Positions 7,474-15,518 are shown, counted from the first letter of the stretch. The stretch: 23,004 nt of DNA from an uncultured Bacteroidales bacterium (GCA_945983015.1 CAMFSN010000014.1:1-23004), one strand, 5' to 3'. Made by a program: numbers and translations. The notes: generated from the letters alone by a model not told the origin.

Positions 7474-7556
7474 GCGCGGGTGGCGGAATGGTAGACGCGC
7501 TAGTTTCAGGAGCTAGTGTCAATTGCGACGTGTGAGTTCGAGTCTCATCTCGCGCA
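7474..7556 (+). tRNA. tRNA-Leu (anticodon CAG)
   Basis: The 83-nt class II tRNA has acceptor GCGCGGG/CTCGCGC (one G-U), an anticodon arm with loop TTCAGGA giving anticodon CAG, a long variable arm with GTC/GAC pairing, and a T-loop TTCGAGT. The discriminator is A at 7556 and is followed by CTG, so CCA is not encoded and must be added after 3' trimming. Confidence 0.96.
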
Positions 7557-7564
7557 CTGTTAGT

Positions 7565-7593
7565 GGTTCGGCTATATGCCGGACCTTATTTTT
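7565..7593 (+). terminator. Hairpin plus T-tract after tRNA-Leu
   Basis: GGTTCGGC / GCCGGACC forms an 8-bp stem (one G-U) with loop TATAT, followed by TTATTTTT. It is 8 nt after the tRNA and ends 8 nt before the typA ATG, so it should end the tRNA transcript. Confidence 0.7.
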
Positions 7594-7594
7594 G
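7587..7594 (+). promoter_or_regulatory. -7 promoter element of typA, inside the terminator T-tract
   Basis: TATTTTTG fits TAnnTTTG and lies 7 nt before the typA ATG, so the mRNA would be leaderless or almost so. No -33 TTTG is seen at 19-21 nt. It could be a chance match in the T-tract. Confidence 0.45.
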
Positions 7595-7601
7595 GTGGTG
7601 T

Positions 7602-9407
7602 ATGACAGATATTAGAAATATAGCGATTATCGCTCACGTCGATCACGGAAAGACCACTCTGGTGGACAGAATGATTTATCAGGCTAACCTGGTCCGCCAG
7701 CCCGAGAATCTGGGACAGTTGATCTTGGATAACAATGACCTGGAGAGGGAGAGGGGTATCACCATTTTGGCTAAAAATGTTTCCGTAACATATAAGGGCG
7801 TAAAAATTAACATTATAGATACTCCTGGACATAGCGATTTCGGAGGTGAGGTGGAGAGAGTCCTGAATATGGCTGATGGCGTGCTGCTTCTGGTAGATGC
7901 CTTTGAAGGTTGTATGCCTCAGACCAGATTCGTGCTTCAGAAGGCTCTGCAGCTTGGGAAAAAACCTGTGGTGGTAATTAATAAGGTGGATAAGACGAAT
8001 TGCCGTCCTCTCGAGGTTCAGGAAGAGGTATTCGATTTGATGTTTAATCTGAACGCCACCGAGGAACAGCTTGATTTCAAGACAGTATATGGCTCAGCAA
8101 AGCAGGGCTGGATGTCTTTGGATTTTAACAAGCCTACTACTGACATCACCGCCCTTCTGGATGTGATTCTCGAAGAGATACCTGCCCCTCAAGTAGAGGA
8201 GGGAACTCCTCAGATGCTGGTTTCGTCATTGGAGTATAGTCCTTATGTGGGACGTATCGCAGTGGGTAAGATTACCCGAGGTTCCCTTAAGGCTGGTCAG
8301 CAGGTGAGTCTGTGCAAGCGTTACGATGTGATACAGAAGCAGAAGATCAAGCAGCTTATGGTCTTTGAGGGGCTTGGCAAGAGTCCTGTGGAAGAAGTGA
8401 ACTGTGGCGATATCTGTGCAGTGGTAGGAATAGACGGATTTGAGATTGGCGATACCATAGCTGACTTCGAAAATCCTGAGCCCCTTCCTCCTATAGCCGT
8501 GGATGAGCCTACTATGAGTATGCTCTTTACGATAAACAATTCTCCTTTCTTTGGCAAGGACGGTAAGTTCGTGACCTCCCGTCACATTAAGGACAGGCTG
8601 GAAAAGGAACTGGAGAAAAACTTGGCCTTGAGGGTGAAACCTGGCCTTTCTGCCGATTCTTTCGTGGTATATGGTCGTGGCGTTCTGCACCTTTCGGTCT
8701 TGATAGAGACTATGCGCAGGGAAGGTTTCGAGCTGCAGGTGGGTCAGCCTAAGGTTTTGGACAAGACTATAGGCGGGCAGAGATGTGAACCTATAGAAGA
8801 ACTGTCCATAGAGGTTCCGGAGCAGTTCGTGGGTGCTGCCATAGAGATAGCTACCCGTCGTAAGGGGGCTTTGATACATATGGAGCCGAGGGGAGACAGA
8901 ACTCTGCTTGAGTTTGAGATTCCTACCAGAGGTCTGATGGGCTTGAGAAGTAATCTTCTGACCGCATCTCAGGGAGAGGCAGTGGTAGCTCACAGATTTA
9001 AGGATTATCAGCCTTTCAAGGGTGAAATCGAGAGAAGGAATAACGGTTCTCTGGTGTCTTTGGAGACAGGTGTGGCCAGTGCCTACTCTATGAATAAACT
9101 TCTGGACAGGGGACGTTTTTTCGTGGAACCTGGAGAAGAGATTTATGCAGGCCAGGTGGTAGGCGAGCATACCCGCGAGCGGGATTTGAACATCAATATC
9201 TGTAAGACTAAGAAACTTACCAATGTGCGCGCTGCCGGATCTGATGAGAAGATTATTCTTCCTCCAGCCATAAAGTTCTCTTTGGAGGAAGCCTTGGAGT
9301 ATATCCAGGAGGATGAACTGGTGGAGGTAACCCCTCACTTTATGCGAATCCGTAAGATTTTATTGGATCCTCTGGCAAGGAAGAGAAATAGCGATAACAT
9401 AGATTGA
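7602..9407 (+). CDS. typA: Translational GTPase TypA/BipA
   Basis: TypA is an EF-G-like ribosome-binding GTPase linked to ribosome assembly and stress adaptation. From the ATG at 7602 the protein has 601 residues, the normal family length. Motifs are G1 AHVDHGKTTLVD (about 10-21), switch I RERGITILAKN, G3 DTPGHSDFGGEVERVL and G4 NKVDK, followed by the EF-Tu domain 2, EF-G domain III/V-like regions and the TypA-specific C-terminal domain. An upstream in-frame GTG at 7563 would run through the tRNA terminator hairpin and is rejected, because the family starts at MTDIRNIAIIAH. It lies between tRNA-Leu and the DUF177-rpmF pair, and its stop overlaps the next candidate start. Confidence 0.96.
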   Translation: MTDIRNIAIIAHVDHGKTTLVDRMIYQANLVRQPENLGQLILDNNDLERERGITILAKNVSVTYKGVKINIIDTPGHSDFGGEVERVLNMADGVLLLVDAFEGCMPQTRFVLQKALQLGKKPVVVINKVDKTNCRPLEVQEEVFDLMFNLNATEEQLDFKTVYGSAKQGWMSLDFNKPTTDITALLDVILEEIPAPQVEEGTPQMLVSSLEYSPYVGRIAVGKITRGSLKAGQQVSLCKRYDVIQKQKIKQLMVFEGLGKSPVEEVNCGDICAVVGIDGFEIGDTIADFENPEPLPPIAVDEPTMSMLFTINNSPFFGKDGKFVTSRHIKDRLEKELEKNLALRVKPGLSADSFVVYGRGVLHLSVLIETMRREGFELQVGQPKVLDKTIGGQRCEPIEELSIEVPEQFVGAAIEIATRRKGALIHMEPRGDRTLLEFEIPTRGLMGLRSNLLTASQGEAVVAHRFKDYQPFKGEIERRNNGSLVSLETGVASAYSMNKLLDRGRFFVEPGEEIYAGQVVGEHTRERDLNINICKTKKLTNVRAAGSDEKIILPPAIKFSLEEALEYIQEDELVEVTPHFMRIRKILLDPLARKRNSDNID

Positions 9408-9817
9408 TATTAGAAAAAAATTTATTAACTTTGCAACCCTTTGTAGTAAACATCAACAGTCTGGGCACGGGAGTAAAGACTCTGAATGCCGTAGCGGACA
9501 GACAGTTCTTTGACAGTTTTGGGAACACTGAGATTCTCGATGCTTGCGTGAATGTGGATATGAGTCTTCGTTCCAGAGCTGGCAGCGTGGATGTCAGCTG
9601 TAAGATAAAAGGCAGACTGACAGTTCCTTGTGACCTGTGTCTGGAGCCTGTGAGCCTGGAGGTGGAAAGCGGTTTTGAAGACAGCTATATTCCAGAAGGA
9701 GTGGAACTTGACTTGAGTCAGGACGTATATGATTACATAGTTACCGCTCTGCCTTTAAGGAGGGTTCATCCGCAGGGAGAATGTGATGCTGAGACTACAA
9801 AGTATTTGAGTAAATAA
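9404..9817 (+). CDS. DUF177 (YceD-like) protein upstream of rpmF
   Basis: The product has up to 137 residues. The conserved core is K-G-R-L-T-V-P-C-D-L-C-L-E-P-V near residues 68-82, and the acidic tail Y-D-Y-I-V-T-A-L-P-L-R-R-V-H-P continues with QGEC. DUF177 proteins are encoded almost universally next to rpmF and are linked to ribosomal RNA or ribosome biogenesis; the exact role is not settled. The start is uncertain. A TTG at 9404 overlaps the typA stop, while family alignment would fit a later TTG at 9431 (MQPFVVN). That TTG lies within a TAnnTTTG box, so a transcript from that box could not carry it. There is no ATG in the N-terminal region. Confidence 0.85.
   Translation: MILEKNLLTLQPFVVNINSLGTGVKTLNAVADRQFFDSFGNTEILDACVNVDMSLRSRAGSVDVSCKIKGRLTVPCDLCLEPVSLEVESGFEDSYIPEGVELDLSQDVYDYIVTALPLRRVHPQGECDAETTKYLSK
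9426..9433 (+). promoter_or_regulatory. Candidate -7 element overlapping the DUF177 N-terminus
   Basis: TAACTTTG followed by CAACCC matches TAnnTTTG. It lies inside the DUF177 reading frame, so it may drive an internal transcript for rpmF or be a chance match. Confidence 0.35.
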
Positions 9818-9843
9818 AATAATAATTAAAAAAGTATAAGAAA

Positions 9844-10026
9844 ATGGCACATCCAAAACACAAATTCTCTAAACAGAGAACTGCTAAGAGACGTACACAC
9901 GATTTTGCGCCTGTACCTACTCTTGCTACTTGTCCTAATTGTGGCGCGACTGTAATTTACCATCGCGTTTGTCCGGAGTGCGGATATTACAGAGGACGTC
10001 AGATTATCGAGAAGAGCGCTGAGTAA
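9844..10026 (+). CDS. rpmF: 50S ribosomal protein L32
   Basis: The 60-residue bL32 starts MAHPKHKFSKQRTAKRRTHD, as expected for this phylum. It carries the zinc-ribbon cysteines C30, C33, C43 and C46 (CPNC and CPEC), so it is the zinc-binding form. It lies 26 nt after the DUF177 stop, in the conserved DUF177-rpmF order. The leader is A-rich with no SD (TAATTAAAAAAGTATAAGAA), typical for highly expressed Bacteroidota genes. tRNA-Arg follows 9 nt after the stop. In many bacteria plsX and fabH follow rpmF; here they do not. Confidence 0.97.
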   Translation: MAHPKHKFSKQRTAKRRTHDFAPVPTLATCPNCGATVIYHRVCPECGYYRGRQIIEKSAE

Positions 10027-10035
10027 ATCGCACAA

Positions 10036-10107
10036 GGCTCTGTAGTTCAACGGATAGAATAGTGGTTTCCTAAACCATAGATAGCAGTTCGATTCTGCTC
10101 GGAGCTA
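10036..10107 (+). tRNA. tRNA-Arg (anticodon CCT)
   Basis: The 72-nt cloverleaf has acceptor GGCTCTG/CGGAGCT (two G-U pairs, one at the first position), a D-loop TTCAACGGATAGA, anticodon loop TTCCTAA giving CCT, and T-loop TTCGATT. Discriminator A is followed by CTT, so CCA is not encoded. It starts 9 nt after rpmF and may be processed from the rpmF transcript; no promoter is seen between them. Confidence 0.96.
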
Positions 10108-10126
10108 CTTTTACGATTATTTTGAC

Positions 10127-10159
10127 AAAGGCTGACTTGAATAGGGTCAGCCTTTTTTT
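10127..10159 (+). terminator. Rho-independent terminator after tRNA-Arg
   Basis: A 10-bp stem AAAGGCTGAC / GTCAGCCTTT with loop TTGAATAGG runs into a tract of seven T. It ends the typA/DUF177/rpmF/tRNA block. Confidence 0.9.
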
Positions 10160-10168
10160 GAAAATTCT

Positions 10169-10176
10169 TATATTTG
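10169..10176 (+). promoter_or_regulatory. -7 promoter element of the ABC transporter operon
   Basis: TATATTTG matches TAnnTTTG, 22 nt before the ATG at 10199. No -33 TTTG is seen at the ideal spacing. Confidence 0.55.
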
Positions 10177-10198
10177 AAAAATTTTAATTATCCAAATA

Positions 10199-11053
10199 AT
10201 GGCTATTATCGAGATTAAGAACGTCAGCAAGTCTTTCGGAGAGAAGGTGGCTTTGAATGACGTCAGTTTGGAGATTCCTGAAGGGAAGATCTTTGGTCTC
10301 TTAGGCCCAAACGGTGCCGGAAAGACCACTCTGATCAGAATTATTAACCGCATTACCATTCCTAACGGAGGACAGGTTTATTTTCAAGGCAGGCCTATCA
10401 CCCAAAGAGATGTGGAGAAGATAGGCTATATGCCGGAAGAGAGAGGTCTGTACAGGAAGATGAAGGTCGGGGACCAGGCTTTGTATCTGGCCAGGCTTAA
10501 GGGAATGAGCAAGGCGGATGCCCTTAGAGAACTTAAGGGATGGTTCATCAAATTCGGTATTCAGGACTGGTGGAATAAGAAAGTGGAGGAGCTTTCCAAA
10601 GGTATGGCCCAGAAACTCCAGTTCATCACCACAGTGGTCCATAAGCCGAAGCTGCTTATTTTGGACGAGCCTTTTTCCGGTTTTGATCCGGTGAATGCAG
10701 ACATCGTTCGCAAGGAGATTCTCCGTCTTAGGGATGAAGGCTCTACCATTATTCTTTCCACCCATAATATGGAGAGTGTGGAGGAACTCTGTGACAATAT
10801 AGCTCTCATCAATCACTCGCAACTGGTCATTACCGGCGAACTGGAGCGTATTCGTAAGGAGTACGGGAATAATGACATCGAGCTGATTTACTCAGACCAA
10901 CAGGGTAGGCATCAGGTGGTTTTACCTAAGGAGGAGAATGGCAGCCTGACTCTGGAAGAGTATCTGAAGAAAGGTGTTAACATAATATCATACAGAGAGT
11001 TGATTCCTCGTATGAACGATATTTTCATTAAGCTAGTCAAAGGGGAGGAATAA
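10199..11053 (+). CDS. ABC transporter ATP-binding protein, NatA/YhaQ-like
   Basis: The 284-residue ATPase subunit has Walker A GPNGAGKTT (36-44), a signature LSKGM (132-136, as in NatA/YhaQ rather than LSGGQ), Walker B LLILDEP (152-158), the D-loop S-G-F-D-P-V-N and the H-loop His189 (S-T-H-N-M-E). A C-terminal DUF4162-like extension (about 215-284) is usual for this exporter class. The permease starts 2 nt after the stop, so the two form a unit. NatAB-type exporters move sodium ions or small toxic molecules; the substrate cannot be read from sequence. Confidence 0.93.
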   Translation: MAIIEIKNVSKSFGEKVALNDVSLEIPEGKIFGLLGPNGAGKTTLIRIINRITIPNGGQVYFQGRPITQRDVEKIGYMPEERGLYRKMKVGDQALYLARLKGMSKADALRELKGWFIKFGIQDWWNKKVEELSKGMAQKLQFITTVVHKPKLLILDEPFSGFDPVNADIVRKEILRLRDEGSTIILSTHNMESVEELCDNIALINHSQLVITGELERIRKEYGNNDIELIYSDQQGRHQVVLPKEENGSLTLEEYLKKGVNIISYRELIPRMNDIFIKLVKGEE

Positions 11054-11055
11054 AT

Positions 11056-12408
11056 ATGAATTTTCGTACTATCGGTGTAGTCATAGGTAGAGAGTATTCG
11101 ACCAGGGTAAGGAAGAAAGGCTTCCTTCTGACTACTTTCTTAGTTCCGGTCATTATGGTGGTATGTATCGCCGTACTGATGTTTATGGTAACTAATGTCA
11201 AGGAAAAGACCAAGGTGGTGGCCGTTGTCGATGAATCCGGCATAGTCTTTTCCCATCTGAAAAGCAGCGAAGTGGTGTCATTCCAGGATTTCTCCGAGCT
11301 TTCTCTGGAAGAGGTGAAGGCCAATCTTGCTGAACTTGGCCTGGATGGTGTTCTGAGCATCTCCGCCTTGGATTCGAACAAGAGCGTACAGGCTGTCTTT
11401 ACCTCCATCAAGCCGGTGGGAATGGGCTTGACAGAGAATATGAGCCGCTATATAGACGATGCCATAGAGGATTACAGAATCAAATCTTATGATATCGAAG
11501 GCTTGGAGGATATAGTTAACAGCATAAAGTCCAATGTCAGGATAAGCACCTACACCCTGGACGAGAGCGGAAAGGAGAAGGTTAGCGAATCCGGAGTGAA
11601 TTCCATTCTCTCTATGCTTTTGGGCATCTTTATCTTCCTTTTTATCACGATGTTTGGCTCTATGGTTATGAGCGCCGTCATAGAGGAGAAGACCAGTAGG
11701 GTAGTGGAGGTGCTGATCAGCAGCGTGAAAGCCACTGAACTGATGTTCGGAAAGATTATAGGTGTGGCTTTGGTGGCTCTCACCCAATTCTTCCTCTGGG
11801 TAGTCCTCTCTGTGGTGCTGATAAGTGCAGCTATGGGCATTATGGCTCCGAAGATGATGGAGAGTGTGGATGCTCAGGCCATTGTAGCGGCAATGCCGGA
11901 AGGTACCACCCAGATGGAGGCAATGACTCAGGTTCTCGCTCAAGGCGACGGAGAACTTGCAGACGTATTGGGAACATTGGCAGGTCTGAATATAGCTCAG
12001 ACTATAGTTTACTTCCTGGTATTCTTCCTCTTGGGATATCTCTTATATGCATCTCTTTTTGCCGCTATCGGCTCTGCGGTGGAGAACGAGGGAGACTCGA
12101 ACCAGCTTCAGCTTCCTGTCACCGTGCCTCTGATGGTAGCCTATTTCATAGCGCTTTATGCCTTTAATGCGCCTGACAGTAACATCGCGCTATGGGGCTC
12201 CCTGATTCCTTTCACTTCTCCTATAGTGATGCTCGCGAGAATTCCATTCGGAGTACCTTTCTGGCAGATTTTACTTTCGGTTGTGCTCCTGCTGCTTACC
12301 ACTGCAGCCTGCGCCTGGCTTTCTGCTAAGATATATAAGGTGGGAATCCTGATGTATGGAAAAAAGACTACGTATAAAGATCTTTGGAAATGGTTAAAGC
12401 AAAAGTAA
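11056..12408 (+). CDS. ABC transporter permease, NatB/YhaP-like (ABC-2 type)
   Basis: The 450-residue protein has an N-terminal membrane helix (about 24-46), a long extracytoplasmic domain (about 47-185), then about five further helices (roughly 187-215, 235-262, 313-340, 355-375, 395-420). The segment V-I-E-E-K-T-S-R-V-V-E-V-L-I-S-S is the hallmark coupling region of NatB-type ABC-2 permeases. It starts 2 nt after the ATPase gene, and a GGGGAGG stretch before the ATG is also codons of the upstream gene, so it need not be an SD. The next gene starts inside its last codons. It is the membrane partner of the preceding ATPase; direction is probably export. Confidence 0.92.
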   Translation: MNFRTIGVVIGREYSTRVRKKGFLLTTFLVPVIMVVCIAVLMFMVTNVKEKTKVVAVVDESGIVFSHLKSSEVVSFQDFSELSLEEVKANLAELGLDGVLSISALDSNKSVQAVFTSIKPVGMGLTENMSRYIDDAIEDYRIKSYDIEGLEDIVNSIKSNVRISTYTLDESGKEKVSESGVNSILSMLLGIFIFLFITMFGSMVMSAVIEEKTSRVVEVLISSVKATELMFGKIIGVALVALTQFFLWVVLSVVLISAAMGIMAPKMMESVDAQAIVAAMPEGTTQMEAMTQVLAQGDGELADVLGTLAGLNIAQTIVYFLVFFLLGYLLYASLFAAIGSAVENEGDSNQLQLPVTVPLMVAYFIALYAFNAPDSNIALWGSLIPFTSPIVMLARIPFGVPFWQILLSVVLLLLTTAACAWLSAKIYKVGILMYGKKTTYKDLWKWLKQK

Positions 12409-13988
12409 ATTCTCTGATTCTTACTCTTTTCGTGATCTGCTCCTGTGCTAATCCGGCAGGGAGCGGTCACAGTTACAAGTGGAACACCATTCCGGCGGAT
12501 GCCCATCGAAGTGGGGTGGAACCGCTAACGTCCACAAATAGTGACAAAGCCCTGGGAAGTGTAGAGGAGGGGGTATATAAGGCTCCTAACGGGGAAGACT
12601 ACACGCAGGGTTGTACTCCGTTACTAGCCTCGCTTCTGATAGAGGTGCAGCCTCAGATGGCCTATCTGAAGGAAGTGATAGCCTATGCTCCAAAGGCTAT
12701 GGAAAAGGCCAGGCCTCAGAGTGAACTCTCGAATTTTACTGTGGATTGCATAAAGGCTAAGGTCGAGGCTCTGACAGGAAGAAAGGTCGATCTGGCCATT
12801 ACAAATTTCGGCGGAATTCGCTGCGGTATCCCTCAGGGCGATGTGATTCTGGACGACATAGTCTCTATGTTCCCTTTTAATAATTATCTGGTTTATGTTC
12901 AGATGGAAGGGCGAAGAGTTAGGGAGATTTTCACGGAGATGGTTTCCAGAAAGGTGGAGGCTGTCTCAGGAGTGGAACTCCAGATAGAGGGAAAGAAAGT
13001 GCTAAGCCTCAAAGTAGGAGGAGAAGAGATTCAGGACGATAAGCTTTACGGCATAGGAAGCATAGATTTCCTTTTAAGGGGCGGAGATAAGATACACCTT
13101 GCGGACGGAGCGAAGGAGATAATTAAAACAGATTGTCTGATAAGGGATTGCGTGCTAGAGGGAATTAATGCTCTCACCAGAGAGGGAAAGCCACTGGAAT
13201 ATCATCTGGATAACAGGGTCCAGGAACTGAAAACAGCTCACGGCCGCCTCTCCATTCTACACGTGAACGACACCCATTCCCATATGGAGCCTTTAAGGGA
13301 CGCTGAATACCATGGTTATGGAGGGATTATCGAGAGAGGCATCATCGTGGATAGCGTTCGTCGAAGCCGCGGGGAAGACAATGTCCTTCTGCTCCACGCC
13401 GGAGACTTCAATCAGGGCAGTTCCTATTACAGTGAGTTCGGGGGCGAACTGGAGGTAAAAGTGCTAAACGCCTTCCGTTACGACTGTGTAACCATAGGCA
13501 ATCACGAGTTTGATAACGGAGTTGAGGACCTCGCCGCAAGGCTTAGGAAGATAGAGGCTCCGATAGTATGTGCCAACATCAAGCTCGAAGACACGGCTCT
13601 GGAGGGTTTGGTCAGTCCTTATGCCATAGTGGAAAAGGCTGGGATGAAGATAGGTGTCATAGGACTGGTCTCAGATCTGGCCACCAATGTGGCATATGAG
13701 ATATCCTCCCAGCTACATCAGTATGACAATCTCACAGTTACGAACAAGTATGCCCGCCTCCTCAAGAATAAGTACAAGTGCGACCTGGTCATCCTCCTTT
13801 CTCATCGGGGTTTCAAGGAAGATACACAACTGATATCTTCTACCAAGGACGTGGATGTGGTGGTAGGAGGACACTCCCACACTTTCCTTGACGAGATATG
13901 CTATAAGGAAAACGCTGCCGGAAGGCAGATACCTATAGTCACTGACGGCTGTTTCGGAGTAGGAATAGGAGAACTGACAGTGGATTAG
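12390..13988 (+). CDS. 5'-nucleotidase-like lipoprotein: C-domain first, metallophosphoesterase second
   Basis: From the ATG at 12390 (a TTG at 12384 is also in frame) the protein has 532 residues. The N-terminus is a signal peptide with likely lipidated Cys19 (F-V-I-C-S-C). Residues about 68-285 match the 5'-nucleotidase C-terminal, substrate-binding domain: NFGGIRCGIPQGDVILDDI, S-M-F-P-F-N-N-Y and R-G-G-D-K-I. Residues about 287-532 match the calcineurin-like catalytic domain: HVNDTHSH (D294, H296), HAGDF (D339), GNHEFD (N371, H372), LLSHRGF and GGHSHTF (H495, H497). The metal-ligand set looks complete. UshA-type enzymes have these two domains in the opposite order. It overlaps the permease gene by 19 nt. 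It would hydrolyse nucleotides or another phosphoester outside the inner membrane; the substrate is unknown. Confidence 0.88.
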   Translation: MVKAKVNSLILTLFVICSCANPAGSGHSYKWNTIPADAHRSGVEPLTSTNSDKALGSVEEGVYKAPNGEDYTQGCTPLLASLLIEVQPQMAYLKEVIAYAPKAMEKARPQSELSNFTVDCIKAKVEALTGRKVDLAITNFGGIRCGIPQGDVILDDIVSMFPFNNYLVYVQMEGRRVREIFTEMVSRKVEAVSGVELQIEGKKVLSLKVGGEEIQDDKLYGIGSIDFLLRGGDKIHLADGAKEIIKTDCLIRDCVLEGINALTREGKPLEYHLDNRVQELKTAHGRLSILHVNDTHSHMEPLRDAEYHGYGGIIERGIIVDSVRRSRGEDNVLLLHAGDFNQGSSYYSEFGGELEVKVLNAFRYDCVTIGNHEFDNGVEDLAARLRKIEAPIVCANIKLEDTALEGLVSPYAIVEKAGMKIGVIGLVSDLATNVAYEISSQLHQYDNLTVTNKYARLLKNKYKCDLVILLSHRGFKEDTQLISSTKDVDVVVGGHSHTFLDEICYKENAAGRQIPIVTDGCFGVGIGELTVD

Positions 13989-13989
13989 C

Positions 13990-14937
13990 CTACATAAGTT
14001 TTTTCTTCTTGAAGAAGAAAACCACGGCTGCGACGATCAGGATCATCACGGCTAAAATACAAATCCAGGTATATGGCCAGCTTTCGAAAGGCAATGACAC
14101 GTTCATCCCGTAGAAGCTGGCCACAAGCGTAGCCGGCATCAAGAGCAGGGATATCAGGGTGAATACCTTCATAATCCTGTTCTGTTCCAGGTTGATGATA
14201 CCCACGACAGTGTCCTGGAGGTATTCCAGTCTCTCAAAGGTAAAGTTGATATGACTGATAAGGGAGGTGATATCCTGCAGGATGATGGAAAATCTTTTAT
14301 CCAGGGAGTCAGGGAAAAGGTCACTCTTGAGAATGTTCCCAAGTATCCTCTGCTTATCCACCACATTCTCCCTTATAACCATCGCATTTTCCTGTAACTG
14401 ATTGATATCCAGCAGGAACTCATCGTTAATGTCGTCCTGTTGATTAATTCTCTTACTAAACTGCGAAGTCTCCTGGGAGATAAGTTCCACCAGGTCGGCG
14501 TCCAGGTCCACCCTCTTGTCCATAATCTCCACGAAGATGCTGAATCCACTCTTGTAGAGCTCTGGCCTAGCCTGAATCTTGTTAGACAGCAGATCGAAGC
14601 TGCGGATAGGCAATTCTCTAAGGGTAGTAAGGGTATAAGGGGCCAGAATGAAGGACACAGGGTCCATACTCATTTCGCTTCCGGTAGGGGACATAAAGTT
14701 CGTATTAGCGAAAATCAGACCTCCGGCCTCGTGGAAACGGGAAGAACTCTCGATCTCCTCAGCCTGGGCTCTGCTCTGAATCAAGGCATTGTTAAATGCC
14801 TCCGCAGCTCTTTTCTCTTCCCCGCTAGGCTCGATAAGGTCTATCCACAGCACCTTCTCCTTCTCGAGAACTGCCAGGTCTTCCTTGCTGGTGGAGAGCA
14901 GAATCTCCTCTCCCTTTCTGTGAAAAATCCTTATCAT
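13990..14937 (-). CDS. corA: CorA-family magnesium/divalent cation channel
   Basis: The C-terminus carries two membrane helices with the diagnostic YGMN motif between them (G277-M278-N279), followed by a lysine-rich end (F-F-F-K-K-K-K-L-M). The N-terminal about 240 residues form the cytoplasmic alpha/beta and long-helix domain. CorA pentamers carry Mg2+ (sometimes Co2+ or Ni2+) into the cell. I chose the ATG at 14937 (MIRIFHRKG, 315 residues) over an in-frame ATG at 14973: the upstream part would cross a TAAATTTG promoter box 6 nt before 14937 and the mntP stop codon. It is the third gene in recR-mntP-corA order and ends one base from the convergent nucleotidase gene. Confidence 0.93.
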   Translation of the reverse strand: MIRIFHRKGEEILLSTSKEDLAVLEKEKVLWIDLIEPSGEEKRAAEAFNNALIQSRAQAEEIESSSRFHEAGGLIFANTNFMSPTGSEMSMDPVSFILAPYTLTTLRELPIRSFDLLSNKIQARPELYKSGFSIFVEIMDKRVDLDADLVELISQETSQFSKRINQQDDINDEFLLDINQLQENAMVIRENVVDKQRILGNILKSDLFPDSLDKRFSIILQDITSLISHINFTFERLEYLQDTVVGIINLEQNRIMKVFTLISLLLMPATLVASFYGMNVSLPFESWPYTWICILAVMILIVAAVVFFFKKKKLM

Positions 14938-14943
14938 AGCCCA

Positions 14944-14974
14944 CAAATTTAGGAAAAACTCCTTATAAAACAAT
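14944..14974 (-). promoter_or_regulatory. Promoter of corA (minus strand)
   Basis: On the minus strand, ATTG (14974-14971, 3/4 match to TTTG) is followed by 19 nt and an exact -7 box TAAATTTG (14951-14944). The corA ATG is 6 nt further, implying a leaderless or nearly leaderless mRNA. The -33 half lies within the last codons of mntP. Confidence 0.55.
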
Positions 14975-15514
14975 ACCGATTCCGATTATAATAAGCACAA
15001 TCCCTCCTATTCCTTCGGCCCATCTGCCGGCAGCCTGAGCTATCACCTTGCTTCCTATTATGCCAATTGCCACGCTCAGCCCCGTGCACAAAAAGACCGA
15101 CACTGCCTGCTCCGTTGTCCTTAGCCAGCTTTGACCTGCCAATGACAGACCTCCTCCGATAGCCAGCGCGTCTAAGCTTGTCGCCATAGCTCCCAGCAGG
15201 ATATTCTTCAAGCCGTTCAGGTTCTTTCCCTCATCTGAGCAATTCCTTATCGCCTCTACTATCATCTGCCCGCCCACGAAAAGCAGCAGAGCCAGAGATA
15301 TCCACCTCGCCACGTTTTGTATAAATGAGGCCAATGCTCCTCCAAAGGCCCATCCTATAAGCAGGAAGGCTGTCTGGGTAATGGCAAAGCAAAGGGAGAT
15401 GTATAAAACTTTGTGTGCACTTTTGTCCTTAAGCCCTATGGAGGAACACAGGGCTACTGCAAAGCAGTCAGTACAAACGGAAAGACCGAATAGTACAATT
15501 TCCAAAAAATCCAT
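14963..15514 (-). CDS. mntP: Manganese efflux pump MntP
   Basis: The 183-residue protein has about six membrane helices and the two conserved DUF204/MntP acidic motifs, one per half: S-V-C-T-D-C-F-A-V-A-L (D16) and M-A-T-S-L-D-A-L-A-I-G (D114). MntP exports Mn2+ from the cytoplasm. The gene starts 4 nt after recR and precedes corA by 25 nt, so export of one divalent cation and uptake of another are encoded together. No yybP-ykoY manganese riboswitch is seen before it, and there is no room for one. Expression probably follows recR. Confidence 0.93.
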   Translation of the reverse strand: MDFLEIVLFGLSVCTDCFAVALCSSIGLKDKSAHKVLYISLCFAITQTAFLLIGWAFGGALASFIQNVARWISLALLLFVGGQMIVEAIRNCSDEGKNLNGLKNILLGAMATSLDALAIGGGLSLAGQSWLRTTEQAVSVFLCTGLSVAIGIIGSKVIAQAAGRWAEGIGGIVLIIIGIGIVL

Positions 15515-15518
15515 TGTT

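Noticed and set aside
8226..9338. 370-codon minus-strand frame inside typA
   Set aside because: It is fully contained in a conserved GTPase gene, and the translation shows no domain.
11041..11058. GGGGAGG before the ABC permease ATG as a second strong Shine-Dalgarno
   Set aside because: The bases are the last codons (G-E-E) of the ATPase gene, so the match may be coincidental. It was not counted as a supported SD.
14001..14021. Palindrome TTTTCTTC / GAAGAAAA between the convergent nucleotidase and corA genes, as a bidirectional terminator
   Set aside because: The stem is weak and A/T-rich, lies in the F-F-F-K-K-K-K codons of corA, and no T-tract follows it on either strand.
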